Positions 16,464-24,566 are shown, numbered from the stretch's first letter. The stretch is DNA of 45,869 nt from Arthrobacter sp. Bi83 (GCF_918698095.1 NZ_CAKKLY010000038.1:1-45869), one strand, 5' to 3'. Program-made: numbers and translations. The notes: generated by a model not told the origin, from the letters alone.

Positions 16464-16865
16464 TCAGCGGTAGCTGCTGACGAAGGGCGTGTTGGTGGGA
16501 ACGATCTGCTTGCCCAGCGGCATGAGGGAGACCGGGATGAGCTTGAGGTTGGCGATGGCCAGCGGGATTCCGATGATGGTGACGGCCATGGCGAACGCCG
16601 TCACCACATGCCCGATGGCGATCCAGATGCCCGCTACGAGCAGCCAGATTACGTTTCCCAGCAGGGCGAACACACCGTTTCCTCCCGGCTTGTCCACCAC
16701 CATGCGGCCGAACGGCCAGAGCGTGTACGAGGCGATCCGGAACGACGCGATGCCCCACGGGATGGTGACGATCAGGAGGCAGCAGACCACGCCGGCAAGG
16801 AAGTAGCCAATCGACAGCCAGAGGCCGCCGAACACCAGCCAGATGATGTTGAGAAGTGTCTTCAT
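16464..16865 (-). CDS. yccF: YccF domain membrane protein
   Basis: 133 aa made of two related halves, each with two hydrophobic helices and a conserved VTIPWGIASFRIA / VTIIGIPLAIANLKL segment, and LWPFG / LMPLG between them. This matches the YccF (DUF307) family of inner-membrane proteins of unknown function. Its ATG overlaps the stop of the MFS gene by one base (TGATG), so both are translated from one message. Confidence 0.85.
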   Translation of the reverse strand: MKTLLNIIWLVFGGLWLSIGYFLAGVVCCLLIVTIPWGIASFRIASYTLWPFGRMVVDKPGGNGVFALLGNVIWLLVAGIWIAIGHVVTAFAMAVTIIGIPLAIANLKLIPVSLMPLGKQIVPTNTPFVSSYR

Positions 16866-18094
16866 CAGTCCATTCTGCCCCTCGAAGAGCTGTTGGAGCC
16901 TCGGGGTCCGCCCTGATTTAACCCTGAACTGACCGACCTTGAACGCAACGTGGGGATGCTGGCAGCCGCAACGAGCAGCGCGAGCACGCCGAGGCCGAGC
17001 GGGAGTCCGGCCAGGGTGGCCACTCCTCCGAGAAGGAGAGGTCCGCCGGCGTCGCCGAGTTCGCGCCCGAGTTCGGCTGAGCCCATGGTCCGTCCCATCC
17101 GTTCCGGCGGAGTGGCGTCCGCCAGATGGGCAAAGCCCAATGGGGTGGCGGCGCCCACGCCGGTGCCTATCGCTGCCGCAGCCACGAAATCGGTGACGGG
17201 AGACGGGGCGATCGCCAGGAGGGCGGCCCCGGCTGCGGTGACCAGCAGGCCCGCCCGCATGCCGACGGCGTCGCCGATCCGGTGCCGGTCACGAAGCCGA
17301 CCTATCCGGGGCTGCACCAGCACCGAGGCGACGGCCAGCACGCTGACAGCTGCCGTGCCCGCCAGCGGATCGAGCCCGTCCCTCACGGCCAGTGCAGGAA
17401 GGAATCCGATGGCTGCCCCCATGGCCCCCATGGAGGCCGCCAGCGCCAGGGTTGGCACCAGGAAGCTGCGCTCGGAAACCTGCCGGGCCAGATCCAGCAC
17501 GGTGTAGCGCCGGCGCGGGAGCGGCGCAAGGTGCGGCACTGCCGCCATGACCCACACAGCGGTGCCCGCGGCCAAGACCGAAAGCACCGCGAACAGCAAT
17601 GCGAAACCGCCCGCCAGGATCAGGCCGGCACCCAGGAGTGGTCCGATCACATAGCCCAGGCTCTTCCACGAGCCGTATCTGCCGAACACCGTTCCGGCGC
17701 TCTTGCCCGCCGTCAGCCGAGCCACCATGGCCGAGGAGGCCGGCGAGAACGCCGAAGCCGCGGCGCCCTGCCCTAGGCGGGCGAGGCCAAGCAGGAGCGG
17801 ATCCGCGGCCCAGAGGCCGATCAGCGAAAGAACGGCAAAGCCCAGCAGGCCGCCGACAATGACCGGTTTGGCTCCAACCCTGTCGCTCAGCACCCCGAAA
17901 ACGGGCTTGAGAAAGACTTCGGAGACGTCATAGACAGCGAGCAGAACGCCCAGATTCAGCAGGGTCAGGCCGATGTTTCCGCTCTGCGCGCCCAGGCCCG
18001 CGGCAACGCTGTGGGCTCCAAAGGCCGTAACGAAACCCGCCGCATACAGCGGGGCCAAGGGCGCCTGGGCAATCACAGCCGGAGAGGAGCCCAC
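16865..18094 (-). CDS. MFS transporter
   Basis: 409 aa, 12 hydrophobic helices. The loop after the second helix reads PVFGVLSDRVGAKPVIVGG, the major facilitator motif A, and LARLGQGAAASAF follows in helix 4. Substrate unknown; drug-efflux type is most likely. GTG start at 18094, 7 bp after the trpF stop, so it is probably in the same operon as trpF and yccF. Confidence 0.82.
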   Translation of the reverse strand: MGSSPAVIAQAPLAPLYAAGFVTAFGAHSVAAGLGAQSGNIGLTLLNLGVLLAVYDVSEVFLKPVFGVLSDRVGAKPVIVGGLLGFAVLSLIGLWAADPLLLGLARLGQGAAASAFSPASSAMVARLTAGKSAGTVFGRYGSWKSLGYVIGPLLGAGLILAGGFALLFAVLSVLAAGTAVWVMAAVPHLAPLPRRRYTVLDLARQVSERSFLVPTLALAASMGAMGAAIGFLPALAVRDGLDPLAGTAAVSVLAVASVLVQPRIGRLRDRHRIGDAVGMRAGLLVTAAGAALLAIAPSPVTDFVAAAAIGTGVGAATPLGFAHLADATPPERMGRTMGSAELGRELGDAGGPLLLGGVATLAGLPLGLGVLALLVAAASIPTLRSRSVSSGLNQGGPRGSNSSSRGRMD

Positions 18095-18101
18095 GCCGTT
18101 G

Positions 18102-18698
18102 TCAGGCTTTCGCGGCCGTCACGAACGCGCGGATTTTCGCCAGGTCCTTGACGCCCCGGGACTTCTCGACGCCGGAGGAGACGTCCACGCCCCACGCCCC
18201 CGCCGCTTGGGCCGCTTCTGCGACGTTTGCAGGGTTCAGCCCGCCGGCGAGGAGCCAGTTCCGGCCATCGAGGCCCTTGGTGCGCATGGAGCCGTAGTCC
18301 CAGCTTTCGCCTGATCCGGGGACGGCGGCATCGACCAGGAGCCGCTCCTCGCCCCAGCTCCCGAACGCGTCCGGGGCGTCATCCATGGTGACTGCCCGGA
18401 TGACCTTCATCCCGGCGTCATGCGCTGTCTTTACGTCCTCGGGGGTGCGGCGGCCGTGAAGCTGGATCCATTCCAGGCCGGCCGCGCGCGCTATGGCCAC
18501 GGCGTCCCCGGCCGGTTCGTGTCGGAAAACGCCGATGGCGGCGACGCTTTCGGGAACGCTGCGGAGCAGCTGCATGACCTGCGCCGGGGAGACAACCCTG
18601 GGGCTGGCGGTCAGTACGAAGCCCACCGCATCCGCTCCGGCCTCCACTGCCTCCCGGATCGATTCAGGCGTACTCAACCCGCACACTTTGACGAACAT
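18102..18698 (-). CDS. trpF: Phosphoribosylanthranilate isomerase TrpF
   Basis: 198 aa TIM-barrel enzyme that isomerises N-(5'-phosphoribosyl)anthranilate in tryptophan synthesis. It has the family signatures: FVKVCGLSTPESI with the catalytic Cys, ADAVGFVL, EWIQLHG, LLVDA (catalytic Asp), LLAGGLNPANV and GVDVSSGVE with the phosphate-binding GVKD. Many actinobacteria lack a separate trpF and rely on PriA, so a free-standing copy away from other trp genes is notable. It is followed by MFS and yccF genes. Confidence 0.92.
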   Translation of the reverse strand: MFVKVCGLSTPESIREAVEAGADAVGFVLTASPRVVSPAQVMQLLRSVPESVAAIGVFRHEPAGDAVAIARAAGLEWIQLHGRRTPEDVKTAHDAGMKVIRAVTMDDAPDAFGSWGEERLLVDAAVPGSGESWDYGSMRTKGLDGRNWLLAGGLNPANVAEAAQAAGAWGVDVSSGVEKSRGVKDLAKIRAFVTAAKA

Positions 18699-18757
18699 TC
18701 ACCGGCTCCTTTGGTTGATGTGTCCCCCAGTTGCGTGGTTTCACAGCGCTGACTTTA

Positions 18758-18775
18758 CGCGGGCCACCACCCGCG
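18758..18775. repeat. Hairpin between trpF and hutD-like gene
   Basis: CGCGGG (18758-18763) pairs with CCCGCG (18770-18775) around a 6-nt loop in the divergent promoter region. It may be regulatory or chance in GC-rich DNA. Confidence 0.3.
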
Positions 18776-18835
18776 GGCAACGAAAGACCCGGCAACGTCC
18801 AGCCGGTTGGCTGCCGTGCCGGACGCCGCCCCGGC

Positions 18836-18841
18836 TAGGCT
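18836..18841 (+). promoter_or_regulatory. -10 box for a possible leaderless transcript
   Basis: TAGGCT ends 6 nt before the ATG at 18848; the intervening GGGCGG could be read as a weak ribosome site but is too close. Confidence 0.4.
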
Positions 18842-18847
18842 GGGCGG

Positions 18848-19516
18848 ATGGAGATCATTCGCTTCGCAGACCTCAGACCGCAACCGTGGCGCAACGGCGG
18901 CGGGGTGACCCGGGAGCTGGCCAGCCATCCCCTGGCCGCCTCTGCACAGGACGGCGCCTGGGACTGGCGAGTCAGCATCGCCGACGTCGCCGAAGCCGGC
19001 GATTTCTCGTCCTTCCCCGGCATGGAGCGCGTGCTGACGGTCATCGACGGTGAGCTCCTGCTGCTGACCGTCGACGGCGGCGAACATCCGCTCGAGAAAT
19101 ACCGGCCCTTCCGCTTCTCCGGCGAAGCGGCGGCCTCCGGCGCGTTGCCCACGGGTGACATCCGCGACCTTAACGTCATCGCCCGGACCGGCGCTTTCAA
19201 GGGGTACACGTCCATTGTGGAGCTCTCCAAGAAGCGGGCACATCCAGTATTTGAGGGGCAGCTTGGCATCCTGCTCCAAGGCCAGGCGACGGTCAGTCCT
19301 GGCACGGAACCGGACGATGCCGGCCCGGAAGCCGGTCCGGGTGACGCGGAGCCGCTCGGCCGCTACGACGCCGTGGTCGGTTCAGACGCGCGGACGCCTG
19401 AAATCCTGGGACGCGGGTTCCTGGCCGTGGTGTCCATCGATGCCGTGTCCCCCGACGCCGGATCCAGCAATGCCGGATCCCGCGGCTCAGCGTCCACCGG
19501 CCCGGTCGTAGGCTAG
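18848..19516 (+). CDS. HutD family protein
   Basis: 222 aa cupin-like protein. MEIIRFADLRPQPWRNGGGVTRELA is the typical HutD start, followed by WDWRVSIADVAEAGDFSSFPGMERVLTV and LNVIAR. HutD is linked with histidine utilisation and may bind formylglutamate or urocanate-related compounds to regulate flux. No other hut gene is in the window. The C-terminal 60 residues are low-complexity (Gly/Ser/Asp/Ala) and unlike the family core. Confidence 0.8.
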   Translation: MEIIRFADLRPQPWRNGGGVTRELASHPLAASAQDGAWDWRVSIADVAEAGDFSSFPGMERVLTVIDGELLLLTVDGGEHPLEKYRPFRFSGEAAASGALPTGDIRDLNVIARTGAFKGYTSIVELSKKRAHPVFEGQLGILLQGQATVSPGTEPDDAGPEAGPGDAEPLGRYDAVVGSDARTPEILGRGFLAVVSIDAVSPDAGSSNAGSRGSASTGPVVG

Positions 19517-19534
19517 CCACCCGCCCCGCTTGGT

Positions 19535-19568
19535 CAATCAACCCAGCTGGCCAATCAACCCAGCTGGC
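19535..19568. repeat. Tandem 17-bp direct repeat
   Basis: CAATCAACCCAGCTGGC occurs twice in a row (19535-19551, 19552-19568) without mismatch, after hutD and before the riboswitch promoter. Confidence 0.9.
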
Positions 19569-19588
19569 CACCCGCCGTCGTGCGTTGC

Positions 19589-19594
19589 TAGGCT
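19589..19594 (+). promoter_or_regulatory. Probable -10 box of the guanidine riboswitch operon
   Basis: TAGGCT places the transcription start near 19601, about 22 nt before the aptamer. A small hairpin, AGGTCC / GGACCT (19603-19622), would lie between. Confidence 0.5.
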
Positions 19595-19622
19595 GAAACA
19601 CAAGGTCCCGTTCGGCGGACCT

Positions 19623-19663
19623 CCGGACGACGGTTCAGTACCCGGCACGCGACAAGACTGGCC
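19623..19663 (+). ncRNA. Guanidine-III (ykkC-III) riboswitch
   Basis: The conserved blocks of this class occur in order and at proper spacing: CCGGACGA (19623-19630), GTACCCGG (19638-19645) and GACAAGAC (19651-19658) ending GGCC. CCGG at 19623 can pair with CCGG at 19642 (the P2 pseudoknot), and CAGT (19636-19639) pairs with ACTG (19657-19660) in P1. The aptamer ends at 19663, directly before AAAGGA (19664-19669), the ribosome site of the first SMR gene, so ligand binding could control translation. The class senses guanidinium and is known before SMR exporters in actinobacteria. Confidence 0.88.
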
Positions 19664-19675
19664 AAAGGATCTGTC

Positions 19676-19999
19676 ATGTCGTGGTTCATTCTCATTTTCT
19701 CCGGTGCCCTTGAGGCTGTGTGGGCGGCGGCGCTGCACCGCACCTTCCAGTCTTCGGGCCGGCGCCGGATTGCCCCCGCAGCCCTTTTCCTCGCCTCGGT
19801 CCTGGCCAGCACGGGCGGCCTCGCCATCGCGATGCAGTCCATTCCCACCGGCACCGCCTACGCGGTGTGGGTCGGCGTGGGCGTCGTGCTGACGTCCGCT
19901 TACGCGATTGTCACCAGGGTTGAACGGCCGACGGCGGCCCGGCTGCTGCTGCTCGGCGGGATCGCCGCCTGCGTGGTTGGCCTGAAGGTGGTGGCGTGA
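19676..19999 (+). CDS. SMR guanidinium exporter subunit 1 (Gdx/SugE-like)
   Basis: 107 aa, four helices. ALEAVWAAALHRTF carries the membrane Glu that binds cation and proton, and GTAYAVWVGVGVVLTS is the second helix-3 signature of the SugE/Gdx branch. Works as a proton-coupled exporter in the membrane. The guanidine-III aptamer upstream indicates guanidinium as the substrate. Subunit 1 ends in TGATG with the next gene, so the pair is probably an obligate heterodimer. Confidence 0.88.
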   Translation: MSWFILIFSGALEAVWAAALHRTFQSSGRRRIAPAALFLASVLASTGGLAIAMQSIPTGTAYAVWVGVGVVLTSAYAIVTRVERPTAARLLLLGGIAACVVGLKVVA

Positions 20000-20370
20000 T
20001 GACCTCGAAACCTGGCACTGCCTGGCTCATCCTGCTGGCCTCCGCCGTCCTTGAGGCGGTCTGGGCGACGGCGCTGGGGCTGTCCGAAGGTTTTACCCGG
20101 CCGGTGCCTTCGCTCGTGTTTGCCGCGGCGGCGACGCTCAGCATGCTGGGCCTCGGCCTGGCGGTGAAACGCATCCCGCTCGGCACGGCCTACGCCGTCT
20201 GGGTGGGGATCGGCGCGGCGCTGACGGTCGGCTGGGCCATGGCCACCGGCGTCGAGCCTGTCAGCGTGCTCAAGGTGCTGTTCATCGCCGGGATCGTCGG
20301 TTGTGCCGCGGGACTGAAGCTGCTGCCTCCGGCGCCGTCAAGCACCGGCGCTGAACCTCCCCACCTTTGA
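19999..20370 (+). CDS. SMR guanidinium exporter subunit 2 (Gdx/SugE-like)
   Basis: 123 aa, four helices. VLEAVWATALGLSEGFT and IPLGTAYAVWVGIGAALTVGW are close to SugE/Gdx sequences, and the central Glu is present. It has a longer C-terminal tail than subunit 1. The ATG at 19999 shares its first base with the previous TGA; a GTG at 19996 is also possible. Paired SMR genes usually make subunits with opposite membrane orientation. Confidence 0.88.
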   Translation: MTSKPGTAWLILLASAVLEAVWATALGLSEGFTRPVPSLVFAAAATLSMLGLGLAVKRIPLGTAYAVWVGIGAALTVGWAMATGVEPVSVLKVLFIAGIVGCAAGLKLLPPAPSSTGAEPPHL

Positions 20371-20469
20371 GCGGCACTCCCGGCGCGTCCTGGAACGGGC
20401 TGCCGGAATACCTGCCCGGCCGCCTTGGTTCTTGGCTGGGACAGCACTTCCCTGGAGACGGAGATTGAG

Positions 20470-21474
20470 ATGACGAACAACCTGGCAGCATCGTTGCACC
20501 TGGGCGACGGCCTCCCTGTCAGCCCCCTGGGGTTCGGCGGTATGGCGCTCACCCCCGTGTACGGCGAGGTGGACCTGGCCGAAGCCCTCCGGACCCTGCA
20601 CCATGCGGTGGACGCAGGCATCAGCTTCATCGACACCGCCGATATTTACGGCGGCGGAAACAACGAAGAGCTGATCGCGCAGCTGCTCCGTGACCGCCGC
20701 GGTGAGGTCCAGCTGGCCACCAAATTCGGCCTCGTGGGCTCACCGTCCACTGGCTACAGTGACATCCGCGGGGATGCCGCCTACGTCAAGGCAGCCGTGG
20801 ACCGCAGCCTGCAGCGGCTTGGCACGGACGTCATCGACCTCTACTACATGCACCGCCGCGACGTCCGGGTTCCGATCTCTGAAACCGTGGGCGCCATGGC
20901 GGAGCTGGTGGAGCAGGGGAAGGTCCGGCACCTGGGCCTGTCGGAAGTAACAGCCGATGAACTCCGGGAGGCCAGCACCATCCACCCCATCGCCGCCGTC
21001 CAGAGCGAATGGTCCATCTGGAGCCGGGATGTGGAACGCAACGTGGTTCCGGCAGCGGCCGAGCTTGGCGTGGGCTTCGTGCCGTATTCGCCGCTGGGCC
21101 GGGGATTCCTCACCGGAACCGTTGACGCCTCGCAGCTGGGTGAAAATGACTTCCGGCGCAAGATCCCGCGCTTCGCCGAAGGTGCGCTGGACGCCAACCA
21201 GCAAGTCGTGGCGGCAGTGCAGTCCGTAGCGTCGGAGCTGGCGTCCTCGCCGGCACAGGTTGCGCTGGCCTGGCTGCTCGCCCACGGCACGCGCCTTGGC
21301 CTGCCGGTCGTCCCGATTCCCGGCACGCGCAAAGCGCGCCGCATCGACGAAAACCTGGGCGCCCTTGCGTTGGAACTGACCCCGACGCAACTGGAGACGC
21401 TCGACGCAGCCGCGGACGCCGTCGTCGGCTCCCGGTCCGCTGATCCGCAGTGGGTGTCCCAGGGCCGCGAGTAG
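20470..21474 (+). CDS. Aldo/keto reductase
   Basis: 334 aa (beta/alpha)8 NADPH-dependent oxidoreductase. SPLGFGGMAL, DTADIYGGGNNEELI with the catalytic Asp-Tyr, ATKFG with the Lys, LYYMHRRD with the His and a C-terminal VPIPGTRKARRIDENL cofactor-binding stretch are all present. Substrate unknown; similar to the AKR13/YakC-type group. The ATG at 20470 was chosen over 20425 because GGAGATTGAG precedes it. It follows the SMR pair by 99 bp and may be independent. Confidence 0.88.
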   Translation: MTNNLAASLHLGDGLPVSPLGFGGMALTPVYGEVDLAEALRTLHHAVDAGISFIDTADIYGGGNNEELIAQLLRDRRGEVQLATKFGLVGSPSTGYSDIRGDAAYVKAAVDRSLQRLGTDVIDLYYMHRRDVRVPISETVGAMAELVEQGKVRHLGLSEVTADELREASTIHPIAAVQSEWSIWSRDVERNVVPAAAELGVGFVPYSPLGRGFLTGTVDASQLGENDFRRKIPRFAEGALDANQQVVAAVQSVASELASSPAQVALAWLLAHGTRLGLPVVPIPGTRKARRIDENLGALALELTPTQLETLDAAADAVVGSRSADPQWVSQGRE

Positions 21475-21501
21475 GCGGCGCACCGGCGGCAGACGCAGAA
21501 A

Positions 21502-21550
21502 CGCCGCCCCTCCGCATTCCGATAGTGGAATCCGCGGAGGGCGCGGCGGC
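21502..21550 (+). terminator. Hairpin after the aldo/keto reductase gene
   Basis: CCCTCCGCATTCC is complementary to GGAAT plus GCGGAGGG, with a 2-nt bulge, over 21508-21542, and further C/G-rich pairing outside. It separates two plus-strand genes. Confidence 0.55.
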
Positions 21551-21579
21551 CCTGCAAGAGCGTCAGCGCTCAACCTTCG

Positions 21580-21585
21580 TAGACT
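21580..21585 (+). promoter_or_regulatory. -10 box close to the MBL gene start
   Basis: TAGACT ends 7 nt before the ATG at 21593, with no clear ribosome site. A leaderless or very short leader is likely. Confidence 0.45.
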
Positions 21586-21592
21586 GAAGCGC

Positions 21593-22243
21593 ATGGACAC
21601 GCTCATTCATTCACTCCGGAACATCACCATCCGCCGCATTTCTGTCAGCGAGATGGACAACAACGTGTATCTGCTCACCGCCAAGGAGTCCGGCGCGCAG
21701 CTGTTGATCGACGCCGCGGATGACCTGCCCGCAATCCAGGGCCTGCTCGCGGACGCTGCAGCGGATACAGCGGCAACGCCCAAACTGGCACTGATTGCCA
21801 CCACGCACCAGCACTGGGACCATGTCCGTGCGCTTCCGGAGCTTGTGGCTGCGACCGGCGCCAAGACGGCGGCCGGCACGGATGACGCCCCCGGACTGCC
21901 GGTGCCGGTGGATGTGCTGCTGGACCACGGGGACGTCGGCAACTTCGACGGCTTCGACGTGACCGCAGTGCACCTGCGCGGGCACACCCCCGGCTCGGTG
22001 GCACTGGTGTACCAGGACCCGGAGGGCCCGGCCCACATCTTTTCGGGCGATTCACTGTTCCCGGGCGGCGTGGGCAACACCCAGAAGGATGCCGAACGGT
22101 TCAACCAGCTCATCACCGATGTGAGCGAGCGGCTGTTCGATGCCTACCCGGACGACACCATAGTGCACCCGGGCCACGGCAAGCCCACTACCCTCGGCGC
22201 GGAGCGTCCGCATCTGGAGGAGTGGCGCGCCCGCGGCTGGTGA
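21593..22243 (+). CDS. MBL-fold metallo-hydrolase
   Basis: 216 aa. THQHWDH gives the H-x-H-x-D-H zinc motif, followed by HLRGHTPGSVAL (second His), FSGDSLF (bridging Asp) and VHPGHGKPT (third His), the full glyoxalase II-like metal set. It is shorter than glyoxalase II and lacks its C-terminal domain. Substrate unknown; thioester or similar ester hydrolysis is likely. Confidence 0.86.
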   Translation: MDTLIHSLRNITIRRISVSEMDNNVYLLTAKESGAQLLIDAADDLPAIQGLLADAAADTAATPKLALIATTHQHWDHVRALPELVAATGAKTAAGTDDAPGLPVPVDVLLDHGDVGNFDGFDVTAVHLRGHTPGSVALVYQDPEGPAHIFSGDSLFPGGVGNTQKDAERFNQLITDVSERLFDAYPDDTIVHPGHGKPTTLGAERPHLEEWRARGW

Positions 22244-22255
22244 GGCCTGAAACCT

Positions 22256-22317
22256 CATCGAGTGCTCCAGAACTGCCGTTATGAACCCTCCAAACGGCAG
22301 TTACGGAGCACTCGATG
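22256..22317. terminator. Long inverted repeat between convergent genes
   Basis: CATCGAGTGCTCC (22256-22268) pairs with GGAGCACTCGATG (22305-22317), and AACTGCCGTT (22271-22280) pairs with AACGGCAGTT (22293-22302), separated by a 2x2 internal mismatch and a 12-nt loop. Total 62 bp, nearly perfect. It lies between the MBL and helicase stop codons and can end transcription from both sides. Confidence 0.7.
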
Positions 22318-22333
22318 GTGGTTGTGCGGGTTT

Positions 22334-24235
22334 TTAGCGGCTGCGGCGTTCGTTGGAAGCCGGAGCCGAGGCGCGGCGGGGGCCGCTGCGTGCCGGACGG
22401 CCTTCGCCGGAACGGCCGTTGCCGCCGCCTGCGTAGGATCCACCCGAGGTGCCGCCAGTGTTGGAGGACCAGACAGCCTTGTTGCCGCCGGTGTTACCGC
22501 CGGCAGCGCGCTGGCCGCCGGTGTTGCCGCCGCCGGTACGGGCGCCGGTGCCGGCAGGGGCTCCCGCGGCACGCTGGCCTGTTGCCGGGCGTCCGCTGCG
22601 CTGGCCGCCGGTCGCCGGACGGCCGGTGCCGCCACGGGGAGCATCGCTGCGGGTTATGCGGGATTCGGAACGTCCGTCCGAACCGCGGCCAGCCGACGGA
22701 CGGCCACCAGCTGCTGGAACGTCGTTGCGGTGCGTGGACGCCGTGCCACGGCCACGTGCGTTGCGGCGTGCAGCTGCTGCTGCCTGGGCCCGGTCTTCGT
22801 TTTGCTCGATGACGCGGTCTGCGGCGTTCCGTGCGGCAGCCTGGCCTTCGTAGGCCGCGGCACGGCGCTCGGCGCGGGGAAGATCGGTGCGGGGAGCCTC
22901 GGCGGAAACACGTCCGCGTCCGCCGCGACCGCCCCGGCCACCCGTGGTGGGTGGAGCCTGGCGGCGTGCGCGTTTGCGCTCGGCGTTGGCACCGGTGGAG
23001 GTGCCGCCGCCGTGCTGTGCCGCCTTCGCGGCGAGCAGTGCGGCGCGGGTGCGCGGATCGATCTTGTCGGCCATTTCGCCCACCAGTTCTGCAACCAGCG
23101 GCGAGTTGGCGGTGACGCGCTCGAAGTTGACCTCGACGCCGGCAGCCTTCATCAGCTTTTTGACGTCCGACTGCTGCTCCGGGAGCGTCAGCGTGACCAC
23201 GGTGCCGTCCGAACCGGCGCGTGCCGTTCGGCCCGAGCGGTGCAGGTAAGCCTTGTGCTCGGTGGGCGGGTCAACGTGGATGACCAGTTCGACGTCGTCC
23301 ACGTGGACACCGCGGGCGGCGACGTCGGTGGCCACCAGGACGCGGACGTCACCGGAGGAGAACTCGGCCAGGTTCCGGTCACGGGCGTTCTGCGACAGGT
23401 TGCCGTGCAGATCGACGGCGGGGATGCCGGCGTCTGTCAGGGTCTTGGCCAGCTTGCGGGCGTGGTGCTTGGTGCGCATGAAGAGCACCCGGCGGCCGGC
23501 GCCCGAGGCGAGCTCGACGATCAGCTGCTTCTTGACGGTCTGGTCGTTGACCACCAGCACGTGGTGTTCCATGGTGGTCACCGCGGCCTGCGGATCGTCC
23601 ACGGAGTGGGTCAGCGGGTTGGACAGGTAGCGCTGGACGATCTTGTCCACGCCGTTGTCCAGGGTGGCCGAGAACAGCAGGCGCTGGCCCTGGCTCGGGG
23701 TCATGTCCATGAGCTTCTTGACCACGGGCAGGAAGCCGAGGTCGGCCATGTGGTCTGCCTCGTCCAGGACGGTGATCTCCACGGCTTCGAGCGTCAGGAT
23801 GCGCTGGCGGATCAGGTCCTCCAAGCGGCCCGGGCAGGCGATGACGATGTCGACGCCGGCGCGCAGCGCCTTTTCCTGGCGGGCCTGGGAGATGCCGCCG
23901 TAGATCACGGTGGTGGTCAGGCCCATGGCCTTGGCCATCGGCTCGATGGTGGCGTTGATCTGGGTGGCCAGCTCACGGGTGGGTGCAAGAACGAGGCCCA
24001 TGGGGCGGCCGGGCTTGCGGAAGTGCTTGGCTTCCCGCTCAGCGAGTCGTGCTACAAGCGGGATGGCGAAAGCAATGGTCTTGCCGGAGCCGGTGCGGCC
24101 GCGGCCCAGGACGTCGCGACCGGCAAGGGTGTCCGGAAGGGTCTTGACCTGGATGGGGAACGGTGTTTCGATCCCCTGTGCTGTCAGGGTGTCGGCGAGT
24201 GCCTTGGGCGTGCCGAGGGCAGCGAAAGTAGTCAT
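22334..24235 (-). CDS. DEAD-box RNA helicase
   Basis: 633 aa. Core motifs are in order: Q motif (FPIQ), GRTGSGKT, PTRELATQ, GGIS, DEADHM, FSATLD, HRSGRTARAG. Residues from about 380 to the end are low-complexity, rich in Arg-Gly, Ser and Thr repeats (GGRGGRGGRG, TGGQRSGRPATG), a disordered RNA-binding tail. It unwinds structured RNA, typically in ribosome assembly or cold adaptation; RhlE/CsdA-like. The leader RNA holds a terminator-like hairpin, so expression may be attenuated. Confidence 0.9.
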   Translation of the reverse strand: MTTFAALGTPKALADTLTAQGIETPFPIQVKTLPDTLAGRDVLGRGRTGSGKTIAFAIPLVARLAEREAKHFRKPGRPMGLVLAPTRELATQINATIEPMAKAMGLTTTVIYGGISQARQEKALRAGVDIVIACPGRLEDLIRQRILTLEAVEITVLDEADHMADLGFLPVVKKLMDMTPSQGQRLLFSATLDNGVDKIVQRYLSNPLTHSVDDPQAAVTTMEHHVLVVNDQTVKKQLIVELASGAGRRVLFMRTKHHARKLAKTLTDAGIPAVDLHGNLSQNARDRNLAEFSSGDVRVLVATDVAARGVHVDDVELVIHVDPPTEHKAYLHRSGRTARAGSDGTVVTLTLPEQQSDVKKLMKAAGVEVNFERVTANSPLVAELVGEMADKIDPRTRAALLAAKAAQHGGGTSTGANAERKRARRQAPPTTGGRGGRGGRGRVSAEAPRTDLPRAERRAAAYEGQAAARNAADRVIEQNEDRAQAAAAARRNARGRGTASTHRNDVPAAGGRPSAGRGSDGRSESRITRSDAPRGGTGRPATGGQRSGRPATGQRAAGAPAGTGARTGGGNTGGQRAAGGNTGGNKAVWSSNTGGTSGGSYAGGGNGRSGEGRPARSGPRRASAPASNERRSR

Positions 24236-24393
24236 GTGTTTATCAGGGTCTTTCAGGCGGTATCCAAGCGGATATCGGCCCCCGATGCCGGTTGGCTCAG
24301 GGGGTCGCCGAAGAAAAGTCAGGTGATCAACCGGCCGGTTTTTGCGGCTGGGACCAAATAGCGTTCATCGACGCAGGATGTGCCTCTCACATG

Positions 24394-24462
24394 AAAAAAG
24401 CCCACTCCCTGCCGGACGGATCCTAAGCGGGATTCCGGTTGATGGACCGGAACAAAGTGGGC
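24394..24462 (-). terminator. Terminator/attenuator in the helicase leader
   Basis: On the minus strand GCCCACT (24462-24456) pairs with AGTGGGC (24406-24400) and is followed directly by six T (24399-24394). Inside, TTCCGG/CCGGAA forms a second hairpin. This is a Rho-independent-style terminator, rare here because of the T-run, located about 160 nt before the helicase start and on its strand. Confidence 0.6.
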
Positions 24463-24566
24463 ATCACTGCACATCAAGTTCCACCAGTCTACCATCTGCG
24501 GCCTCCGCTCCCGGTCACTGCCCGAAAAGCAGGCGGTGGTGAGGAAGGTGTTATACGGAAATTACC

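Noticed and set aside
22262..24361. A 699-codon plus-strand frame opposite the DEAD-box helicase
   Set aside because: Shadow of the helicase and its repeat-rich tail; it also runs through the terminator palindrome at 22256-22317.
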